Assembly (NCBI RefSeq): GCF_003473485.1
Contig: NC_053042.1
Coordinates: 55,701,762 to 55,765,761, forward strand
Length of the DNA stretch: 64,000 nucleotides
Direction: 5' to 3'
Origin: Medicago truncatula
Lineage: Eukaryota > Streptophyta > Magnoliopsida > Fabales > Fabaceae
Below, in pieces: positions 55,475-64,000 of the stretch; within the stretch, counting starts at the first letter, position 1, and each line of letters opens with the position of its first letter. The position numbers were made by a program, and so were the translations under genes. Below the pieces are notes generated by a model. The model was not told the DNA's origin. It was given only the letters and a program-made list of their open reading frames with translations, and ran no database searches.

Positions 55475-56206
55475 TGTCTTTATATAATTTTGTGACTTGT
55501 GCTAGAGGGCTTTAAAATAACATAGCCTCTAGAATGATCATTGGTCCCTCCAATAAATTGTTTGTCCTTTAATATACCAAACAAAGGTTATGAATTGTGA
55601 AGTGTAACAAACAAAATGTATGGGCGAACAACAAATACAGACAGGTTATATGCTGCAAAGGAGATTGTAACCTTTTTTGTCTCATATTAAACAGATACTA
55701 GCCATCATGAAAACCTCAAAAAAAAAAAAAGAAGAAGATAAAATACTTTATCATATGTCTTGTGTACTCATTTACTAAAGGTTGGAGTCGTTAATATAAA
55801 AATCCTCATACCCCTTGAAATGAAATTTGCATATCCACAGACAATTTAAAATTGAAAAAAATAATTAATTTGCTTTACAAAAACAACAAGACAATTAAGA
55901 AAGAAAAAAAAAACCAAGAGAGTAACTTGTAAAATATAGTCCGTATACTATGATAGGGTTGTTTGACGGAAAAGATGGCGTGGCTGTCACTTGCGTTATT
56001 TTTATGGCATTGACCATCGCGTTCATGACTCATCCATCCATCAACTTTTTAATTTAAATAAAAGTGATTATCTCACTTAATAAAATAATCGATATTACTG
56101 TGTTAGACTTAGACAGTCTAACTTAGACTTGCAAGTTGTTTTCAGACTTACAACTTTGCAAGTTACATATACCCAAGGCTTTGCAAAATGTTATGATAAT
56201 TATTAT
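55475..56206. other. Intergenic DNA
   Basis: No gene recognised; A-rich runs near 55718 and 55900. AACTTAGACTTGCAAGTT-type palindromes around 56110-56165 are short. Confidence 0.35.
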
Positions 56207-56215
56207 TTATTTTAT

Positions 56216-56689
56216 GGTTTAATTACTCTTTTGGTCCCTTAACTTATTTTTTGATTTCATTTTGCTCCTTTAACTATTAAAAGTTTCGTTTTTGTCCCTT
56301 AACTTACTTTTTGGTTTCGTTTTGGTGCCTTAACTATTAAAAGTTTCGTTTTGGTCCTTTAACTTACCTTTTGGTTTCGTTTTGGTCCCTTAACTCTTCC
56401 TCCTTCAACCGCTTTGGTCCTTTATGTTAGGATGAATGTATTAGAGTTAAGGGACCAAAATGAAACCAAAAAATAAGTTAAGGGACCAAAATGAAACAAA
56501 AAAATAAGTTAAGGGACCAAAACGAAACAAAAAAAAAATAAGTTAAGAGACCAAAACGAAACTTTTAATAGTTAAGGGACCAAAAGAAAACTCAAAAATA
56601 AGTTATGGGACCGAAACGAAACTTTTAATAGTTAAAGAACCAAAACGAAACTAAAAAATAAGTTAAGGGATCAAAAGAATAATTAAGCC
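56216..56689. mobile_element. Large palindromic MITE with 9-bp duplication (474 bp)
   Basis: Perfect 9-bp flanks, TTATTTTAT, at 56207-56215 and 56690-56698. Ends GGTTTAATTACTCTTTTGG and CAAAAGAATAATTAAGCC are inverted repeats. The body is built of about ten copies of TTGGTCCCTTAACT(T/A) on the left half and its complement on the right half, so nearly the whole element can fold back. The duplication length suggests Mutator superfamily. Confidence 0.9.
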
Positions 56690-56698
56690 TTATTTTAT

Positions 56699-57497
56699 AG
56701 AAGATGAGAAAGTCGAACTTTTTAACCTCTTGATTACCTCAAGCCACCAAATCTGCCTTATATTCCCAGACTACTAACTAAGTTTCTATCTATTTTGCGT
56801 CTAGAAGAGAATTAGTTTTTCAAATCAAATACCAACCAGCTCAGTCCAACTCATGATCATACACTTGAATCTCAATCTCATCTAATTACAGCACCGGCTG
56901 CTATCTAGAAGCCCTTTTTTACCATAAACAATTATTTGATTCAATTTGGAACTTAACTATTTTCAAACTCATTGTACAACAATTTTTTAAATATTATAAA
57001 ATCGTTAGTATCATAAATTAATTAATAAGTTAACTAAACAAAACAAATAAATATATTCGTGGATCTCCAATTACCCTAGCTAACAGTCATGCTTACAATT
57101 AATTAATATCTTTTTATGGCTCCTTTCACACCAAACAGCATCTAGTCTAGTCAAAGGAAAATCAAGTTCAACGAATACACCAAATTATGGATCATATATA
57201 TCTAATTCTTCGTATTTGCTTGCGTCATACCAAATCAAAGTCACATACACAACAACTCACAAGTTAAGTGTGTAACAATTTGTTCACACATTACACGCTC
57301 ATACCAACATTGTCAACAATTACAAGTGTCTAAAATTCTTAACTTCTAACAAACTTAAAACCTTCCTTTAGTATAAATATGTCACACCCTTAATTTGAAG
57401 TCTCATAGAGTTCCAATATCCTTAATTTCTTTTTCACACCCTCCATAATATCTTTCATTTTTTTTTTTTTGCTTGTTGAATATTTTGATTAGTAATT
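56699..57497 (+). promoter_or_regulatory. ZAT-type gene upstream region
   Basis: No other gene. A good TATA box, TATAAATA, lies at about 57372-57379, some 120 bp before the first ATG, with a CT-rich leader (TTTCTTTTTCACACCCTCC) following. The rest is AT-rich. Confidence 0.55.
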
Positions 57498-58115
57498 ATG
57501 AAGAGAGAAAGAGAAACTGATCATAACACTAATAGCATAACCATGGCTAAATACTTGATGTTACTTTCTGGTGGAAGTGATAAAATATTTGATCAAGTGA
57601 ATTACTCTTCAAATTTCAACAACCGTGTGTTTGAGTGCAAGACATGTAAAAGACAATTTTCATCGTTTCAAGCGTTGGGAGGACACCGAGCGAGTCACAA
57701 GAAACCGAGGTTGATGGAGATGACTAGTGATGGTGATGATCATCATGGTTCAATACTTACATCAACGACGAAGGCTAAAACGCATGCATGTTCTATTTGT
57801 GGATTAGAATTTGGAATAGGACAAGCTTTGGGTGGTCACATGAGAAGACACAGAAGAACAGAATCATCAAAAGCTAATAACTCAAATGGAAACATGCATA
57901 ATTTTATGACTACTACAACTACTAGTAGCAGCAATAGTGGTTGCAGTACAATTGATAATAGTACTAATACTGATTCAGCAAAGAGGAGCAAGGGAAACAG
58001 CAAGAGATTTTTGTTTCTGGATTTGAATTTTACACCTTTAGAGAATGATTTGAAGTTTTTAAAGGTTGGACAACCAACTCCTAATTTGGTGGATCGTTTC
58101 AATTCAATTCATTAA
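57498..58115 (+). CDS. C2H2 zinc-finger transcription factor, ZAT type (two QALGGH fingers, EAR motif)
   Basis: Intronless, 205 aa. Finger 1 uses C47, C50, H63 and H67 with FQALGGH; finger 2 uses C98, C101, H114 and H118 with GQALGGH. The QALGGH signature is plant-specific (C1-2i class). LDLNF at 174-178, in LFLDLNFTPLEND, is an EAR-type repression motif. Between finger 2 and the EAR motif is a Ser/Asn/Thr-rich linker. Proteins of this class are nuclear repressors, commonly stress-induced; that role is inferred. The ATG at 57498 (MKRERETDHN) supplies an N-terminal basic patch; a second in-frame ATG at 57543 (MAKYLMLLSGG) is another possible start. Confidence 0.93.
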   Translation: MKRERETDHNTNSITMAKYLMLLSGGSDKIFDQVNYSSNFNNRVFECKTCKRQFSSFQALGGHRASHKKPRLMEMTSDGDDHHGSILTSTTKAKTHACSICGLEFGIGQALGGHMRRHRRTESSKANNSNGNMHNFMTTTTTSSSNSGCSTIDNSTNTDSAKRSKGNSKRFLFLDLNFTPLENDLKFLKVGQPTPNLVDRFNSIH

Positions 58116-58669
58116 TTTTATAGTAATAAACTTTTGGAAGGTCTAGTTATATATTGTACCATACATACATAGGTGGATGAGTACATTTTCGTCCCATTTT
58201 GTATTTTAATTTATTGTTTGTAAATAAATTGTTCTGTTCTTGGATACATAATAAATTCATGTTATCATTAGTATTAATAAAACATGTAAAATTGTCTGAT
58301 TATTTATAAATCAATTTTTTCCTTGTTTCAATTGTAAAGACATGTTATAGTTAAAGATTCATGAAAACCTTAAACCTATCCAATAAATTTGAAATGAGTT
58401 ATGTTATTACCTCTTTGATCCTCTACGTATGTAAAATCTGTTATTGTTTTGTCATATAATTTGATATATAGAAATCAGACAATGATGTGTTTTTAGTTTG
58501 GATAAACAACTATTTTACAACTTATAGCATAAGGTAGTCTGGAGAGTTTATGCAAACAATTTGGAAAAAGAAAAACACAATTTACAAATATGTCATAAGT
58601 TATTTTCATAAATTCTCGCAAACAAGTTCGGCAAAATCTCCTAAGGTAAAATATATTGCAACATTAACA
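58116..58669. other. ZAT gene 3' flank
   Basis: Contains the ZAT 3' UTR (AATAAA-like AATAAACTTTTGG near 58125 and TAAATAAATTG near 58221). Near 58500-58550 there is GGATAAACAACT ... TATAGCATAA, the repeat family seen in ELP1 intron 1. Confidence 0.45.
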
Positions 58670-58882
58670 TGTATTGAACTTCATTAATAGAATTCATTCT
58701 CATGAATGTTTCATTATGCTCTGATGTGTATTTATACAATGATATTTCTTGGGCCTCAAGTATCTCTAACTTGGACATCAAGTATCTTGAACATCAAGTA
58801 TATCTAACTTGTGGCTCAATTATCTCTAACCAATATACAATATATTAATAATTTATACAATGAATATTTTATATTCTAATAC
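58670..58882 (-). mobile_element. copia 3' LTR, boundaries approximate
   Basis: On the minus strand a polypurine ACGGGGGCG is followed by TATTAGAATATAAAATATTC, a TGTTAGAATAT-type LTR start with a mutation, and a TATA-like TGTATAAATACACATC. The sequence ends near AAGTTCAATACA at 58670. CAAGTATCT(C/T)(T/G)AACTTG is repeated several times inside. No 5' LTR exists in the window. Confidence 0.6.
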
Positions 58883-60245
58883 GCCCCCGTAGTCGAAACG
58901 GGAGGTTGACGGATGTTGAGACTATCTCTGAAATCATCAAATAATTGCAGCGGAAGGCCCTTGGTAAAAATGTCAACTATTTGATAGCGAGATGAGACAT
59001 GTAGAACACGTACTTGACCTTTAGCAACCTTTTCACGCACAAAATGGATATCCATTTCAATATGTTTTGTGCGTTGATGTTGAATAGGATTACCTGACAA
59101 GTCAACAGCACTAACGTTGTCACAGTAGACAATAGTGGCTTTGATGATCGGACACTGAAGTTCTAATAAGTTTCAAAGCCAACAAGATTCAGCAACAACA
59201 TTAGCAACACCATGATACTTTGCTTCAGCACTAGAGCGGGATAAAGTTGATTGTCGTTTTGCAGACCAAGATATCAAATTATTTTCAAGGTAGACACAAT
59301 ATCCAGATGTAGATCTTCGCGTATCTGGGCACCCTCCCCAATCAGCATCTGTATAAGTGAAGAGGGTATCAACTGGGGAAGGAGAGAGGTGTAGTCCATG
59401 GTGAATGGTACCCTTAATGTACCTAATAATTCGCTTCAAGGCAGTCATATGTTGCTTGCGAGGATCATGCATAAATAGACACACTTGTTGGACGACATAT
59501 GCGATATCAGGTCGTGTGAAAGTTAAATATTGCAATGCACCTGCAAGACTCCGATATTCAGATGGATTATGATAGGGGTTACCTGAGAGGCCACTGAGTT
59601 TTGCTTTCGTGTCTACGGGGGTAGAGATTGGTTTGCAAGATGACATGGAAGCTCTCTCAATTATCTCTTCGGCATATTTATGTTGAGAGAGAAAGAGAGC
59701 ACCTGAATATCTAGTGACTGAGATACCCAGAAAATAATGATAGGGCCTAAATCTTTCATAGCAAATTCACAACTAAGGTGAGACATGATGTACTGACGAA
59801 GAGTATCGGATGAAGCAGTAAGGATGATGTCATCAACATATAAGAGAATGTATGCTATGTCATTTCCATTGTGATAGATGAACAAAGAATGGTCACATGC
59901 ACTATGTGAGAAGCCAAATGACGCAACAAAATCAGTGAAGCGTTGGTACCATGCACGAGGGGCTTGTTTAAGGCCATATAGTGACTTATTTAGTAAACAG
60001 ACATAATCAGGATGGTGAGGATCACGAAAGCCAAGAGGTTGATGCATATAAACAGTTTCATTAATGTTACCATGTAAGAATGCATTATTGACATCCAATT
60101 GATATAGACACCATGATTTTGAAATAGCGATACTAAGGACTGTTCGTATAGTTGCTGGTTTTACCACCGACCTAAAAGTTTCTCCACAATCGACACCAGT
60201 TTGTTGATTAGAACCATTCCCGACTAGGCGAGCTTTGTATCTTTC
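58876..60245 (-). pseudogene. Ty1/copia polymerase remnant (reverse transcriptase and RNase H)
   Basis: The minus strand reads, in order, ERYKARLVGNGSNQQTGVDC near 60230, then VVKPATIRTVLS, LDVNNAFLHGNINETVYM, SLYGLKQAPRAWYQRF and LLYVDDIIL, the copia reverse transcriptase with its YVDD site. Next come YRSLAGALQYLTFTRPDIAY, FTYTDADWGGC and RSSAEAKYH (RNase H), and the terminal KHIEMDIHFVREKV with DIFTKGLP. It is broken by a frameshift near 59735 (after MKDLGPI) and an in-frame stop near 59171. Gag, protease and integrase are missing upstream, so the element is 5'-truncated and dead. Confidence 0.92.
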
Positions 60246-60323
60246 ATTATGCTATGATACCTAAACTAGATAGTTAGTTTATTCCTTGTGTTCGAAACCC
60301 AATTTTTAATTAATACTGTTATG

Positions 60324-60851
60324 CAGGCCCGACCTTGGGGGAGTGCAAGGTGCTCAACCAGGCCGAGCCTCCAAATGCTATGGGTCTCAAATAAAAAATT
60401 AAGTCTAATACCCACTCCCCACTTAAATGAATAAAAATATATGTTATATCATTTTCTTTCTTCAGTATACGTTTGAGTTTTTTTTTTAGACTCTAGTTCT
60501 CCTTTTTGTACATAAATCTAATCATATCAAACTATCCATAATTTATATAATCACTTAATCAATCAATTTGGAAAGCTATTTCATTGAAAGAATCACAACA
60601 ATCAGTTTTTCCTTCGCATAAACCATTCGTTTTACCCTTTTACACAAAGAGGAGTGACAAATCTAAACGACACCGTTAGATAAATTTTACCTCTTTCACT
60701 TATTTATTTTTTAATTCCTTTCATGCTTAGAAGTTTTTCTGATTCTGATTTTTTTTAATGAAGTTTAGCTACACAAAAAAATTACGTTTTATTTTACTAT
60801 GAACTTATTTTAAAAGAGAGTCGATCCTCCTATTTCACAGGAACGGCCCTG
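60324..60851. mobile_element. Non-autonomous hAT element (528 bp)
   Basis: Ends CAGGCCCGACC and GGAACGGCCCTG are short imperfect inverted repeats of the CAGGGCCG type. Flanks CTGTTATG (60316-60323) and TTGTTATG (60852-60859) are an 8-bp duplication with one mismatch. No transposase. It lies just beyond the truncated end of the copia remnant. Confidence 0.75.
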
Positions 60852-60873
60852 TTGTTATGTTATAGTAAAGTTT

Positions 60874-60876
<3 letters not shown>

Positions 60877-60937
<61 letters not shown>
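60877..60937. repeat. TA-dinucleotide microsatellite, about 30 repeats
   Basis: Uninterrupted TATATA run of about 60 bp, likely polymorphic in length and prone to assembly error. Confidence 0.95.
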
Positions 60938-60941
<4 letters not shown>

Positions 60942-62987
60942 GAGTAAAATGTTGATCATTGATTAGTTAGTTAGTCAACCAATCTAGAAGGGAGTTACTT
61001 TCCAAGTACAAATGCCGTGCAGTTGAATTAAGTGGTGAAAACACTATCTAGAAGCCATTTCACTGTGATTAAATTGTTTCATTAGCACAATCTTATTTCA
61101 AAGTTTTTGATCAAGGATTTTGACGATTTTAAATATTGGTACCTAACTAGTTAGAGTAAGCGGAGTAATTTAAGCATGAATTAACCAGCAGTTAGTTAGA
61201 ATTAAATATAATCCCCACAAGCGTTAATGACAAAAAAAAAAAAAAAAATTAGTCTAGGTAATAGAGGTTGTCCACAGAGTTAGAATTTGAGTAGAGAAGT
61301 ACCCTACATGAGATTGTGACAATTTAGATAATAGTACAAGTTAAATATCAGCTTATTGGTGGTGGCTGTACGACGTTATATATCTAAAACTAGAAAAATC
61401 TGTTGTTTAGTCTTAAACGTGGAAGAGTGATTACATGCAATGGAGTGTGAGAATATGATATTAAAAGTATATACTTCACTGTCATCGTCATTATCGTCAC
61501 ATCTTTGGCCACCTAGTAATTGTCTAAGTTTCCTTCTCAATAGCATTTTCCTTCATTTTGTTTAGTCTGGTCACATTAGACTTTACATCGACACCACAAT
61601 TTTAGTCCTGTAATTAAGTGATTTATTGACTTTCCTCACAATGTAAAATTAAACTCCTAATTAAAATTTGTCATTTTTTATTTTTACACAAGTTGTACAT
61701 AAAATAGAGATAAAGTTTAAAACAAGTTTATAAAGAATGACAATTATCACCTTATAAGTTGGTGTTACAAGGATGAATTAAATCAAGTATAAAAAATCTA
61801 ATATAATATCATAGTGTATTCATTCATAGCTGCGCACCATTTATATCACACACTAAACCCAATGGTAATGGGGTTATAGGTATATTTGGTAAACTCAAGT
61901 CTCATATAGAATACATATAAAACTTAAAATGAGTTTACATAAAATGACACTCTTCACCTTATAAATTGATTTTGTAAAAATGAATTAAACTTACTATGGT
62001 GGATGAATTGCATTAGTTTTTGTTACTTGTATGATGATGATGGCTTGAACTTAATTGTTTTTATCCAAACTGTAATAATGCCTAATATACATGCATAGTA
62101 ATATTAGATTGTTGACCTTTTACATAAAATTAAAAGGATCATGCATAATAATATTATATCTTTCAAGTTCATGAATATTATGTTTACGAGAATTAATTTT
62201 GTTATTCAAAAAGATCTAACGACACAAATTATTGATATATATTCTATAATATCCCAAAACAGACTAAAGTTACTTTGTGATTAATTATTTGATTTTTTTA
62301 AAGCACATGATCTTTTACCAAAATTTACAATTTTTTAAGAAGAAAATTTCTACTTCGTTTTGTTCTAGAGACATTGTTTATTAGCGCAACATTGAGCATT
62401 AGATGTGTATATTTTGACAAGCAAGCGTTAACAAAAGTTAAATATTTTGAATAGTACTGCTCTCCAAAGGGTGACCTTTATGTGTACGTCACTGAAACGA
62501 GTTTTTGAGGTAAAAATACTAAATATATAAATAAACGGTTTCTAGAAATAGAAGTGTCAGACCAACTAGTAATATTGATTTGGTCTAAAAACTGCAACTT
62601 GGTTTTTTCTCAGTCAAAACTAGAAGAGTAACCCTCCTCACCTGTTTCACTTCACACACACACACACACACACACACAAACCACTTGACCAGTTTTTATG
62701 ATTAGGTAGGGTCTCCCAAATTGAATATCACCAGCTTTGGCTGATTGCCTTTGCAAATTAAAATCAGGACTTGTTTGTTAATTTAGCTTCTTCAAGCATT
62801 TGGCTCATCCACGTTCCGAATTATATGTTAAGGAAAAGTCACGTATCTTGCGTGACAAATTTCTATCCAATATTTGAGGAATATTTTAATAAATATCATG
62901 TAAGTAAAATATTATGTTCATCATTTTCTTTTAAAAATTTATGCCCTCTAAACTAAACAGGATAAACAACATATAGGATAACATTAT
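60938..62987. other. Intergenic DNA without a recognised gene
   Basis: About 2 kb of AT-rich sequence. A poly-A run is at about 61231-61247. TATAAAACTTAAAATGAGTTTA-like wording near 61917 echoes AAGTTTAAAACAAGTTTATA near 61708, a weak local repeat (both with AATGACA ... CACCTTATAA), so an old duplication of about 200 bp is possible. A CA microsatellite of about 13 units spans 62653-62678. A frame at 62771-62956 has no known domain. Confidence 0.4.
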
Positions 62988-62995
62988 TATTATAT

Positions 62996-63371
62996 GGGTA
63001 AATACCTCTTTTCGTCCTTGTAATATTAACGAATTCCGGTTTTAGTTTCTGTAAAAAAAAAGATTTAGACTATGTCCCTGTAATTTCAGATTCTTCCACT
63101 TTTGGTCCCTCATTTCACCACATCAGCAGAATCTGCATACATGACACGTAAAATGAGGGACCAAAAGTGGAGTAATATGAAATTACAAGGACCAAAAGTG
63201 GGAGGAATCTGAAATCATAGGGACGTAATTTATGCAGATTCTGACGTGATGAAAGGAGGGACCAAAAGTGGAAGAATCTGAAATTACAGGGACATAATCT
63301 AAATCTTTTTTTCTACAGGAACTAAAACCAAAATTCGCTAATATTACAGGGACGAAAAGAGGTATTTACCC
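62996..63371. mobile_element. Palindromic MITE with 9-bp duplication (376 bp)
   Basis: Perfect flanks TTATTATAT at 62987-62995 and 63372-63380. Ends GGGTAAATACCTCTTTTCGT and ACGAAAAGAGGTATTTACCC are perfect inverted repeats and the match extends further inward. The interior has several TTTTGGTCCCTC/GAGGGACCAAAA units in both orientations. Mutator-type duplication length. Confidence 0.92.
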
Positions 63372-63380
63372 TTATTATAT

Positions 63381-64000
63381 ACAAAGCAAATATCCAATTT
63401 GATCTCTGAAGCTGTAGGGCTGTATCTTGTCTTTCATAATATTATTTCAAAATGATCCCTAGAATTACAATTGCATTATAACTTTGTTTTGGTCTGTTTC
63501 CTAAAAAAATAAATGGCTTGGTGACTTTCTGTTATCAATTGCATTATCAACACTGGTGCAGAGACTTTGTTATTAAAAAACTTTGTTTCAAATGCATCTC
63601 TGACTTAATATAATTCTACACAAATTAATGGTATTTAAAATGGCATCTATTTTCAACTGGTCTCTTCTAAGTAAATTAATCAGTTTTCCATCACCATGAT
63701 ATGAATATGAACATGTTCGTCATCCATGAGCAAATCTAAACCCACACGATATTTCCTAGCAAGCTCGCGATTCTTGTCTTGGTGAGTGACACAAGACATA
63801 TATTGTATAATAGTACGTACACCAAATAGTTTGAAACTTAAGCTGAATTTCCTACAAAATACAGTTGAAGTTATATATGTTTTTTATTCCTCATTTGCTT
63901 TGACATAACTATTAAGTATTATCTATATTTTTTGGTTAGAATAATATGGTACAGTTGATTTGCCATGATTTTTAACTAATTTATAACTATCTTAGGAAGT
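63381..64000. other. Intergenic DNA at the window end
   Basis: No gene or bounded element that I can support in the last 620 bases. Confidence 0.4.

Noticed and set aside
60244..60260. Shared TTTCATTATGCT at 58709 and 60241 as a recombination junction
   Set aside because: Twelve bases in AT-rich DNA is too short to argue from.

Overview
The window is plant nuclear DNA. Genes have spliced GT-AG introns. The base composition is AT-rich. Proteins resemble land-plant families, and there is a dense load of MITEs, SINEs, LINE and copia remnants. The sequence families recall legumes, Medicago in particular. That genus assignment is inference from recognised patterns, not a database result.

Layout: 1-4.6 kb is repeat-derived (degraded hAT-like DNA, a Stowaway MITE, a 56-bp tandem array, an LTR remnant). 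At 4.7 kb (+) lies an intronless type I MADS-box gene. At 7.1-14.6 kb (-) lies a 12-exon organellar methionyl-tRNA synthetase whose largest intron carries two complete non-autonomous hAT elements. At 16.5-17.1 kb (+) is a 5'-truncated pseudogene copy of the MADS gene. At 17.8-23.9 kb (+) is Elongator subunit 1. A tRNA-Cys(GCA) is at 25.5 kb (-). At 26.4-30.5 kb there are copia and LINE remnants, nested Stowaway elements and a Mutator-type MITE. At 31.0-33.8 kb (+) is a WOX13-clade homeobox gene with a LINE insertion in intron 2. At 36.3-38.9 kb (+) is a RABE1/Rab8-type GTPase. At 40 kb is an F-box/LRR/FBD pseudogene, followed by a 133-142 bp tandem array. At 42.4-47.2 kb (-) is an apparent non-autonomous Helitron carrying a frameshifted chaperonin-60 exon. 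At 50.4-55.2 kb (+) is the mitochondrial 2-oxoglutarate dehydrogenase E1 gene. At 57.5 kb (+) is a two-finger C2H2 (ZAT-type) gene. At 58.7-60.2 kb (-) is a broken copia polymerase region, followed by an hAT element, a long TA microsatellite and another Mutator-type MITE.

The genes do not form a functional cluster. They are ordinary, independently transcribed loci for translation (MetRS, Elongator, tRNA-Cys), mitochondrial carbon metabolism (OGDH), secretion (RABE1) and transcriptional control (MADS, WOX, ZAT). Exon coordinates were assembled by hand from reading frame and splice consensus. The five multi-exon genes give complete in-frame proteins (600, 1322, 264, 215 and 1023 aa) close to the lengths I know for their families.

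The most notable structures are the Helitron with a captured exon, the inverted pair of Mutator-type MITEs with perfect 9-bp target duplications, and the MADS duplication in which the intact copy serves as a natural empty site for a MITE insertion in the pseudogene copy. I found no bacterial-type defence system, CRISPR array or clearly novel multi-gene system.
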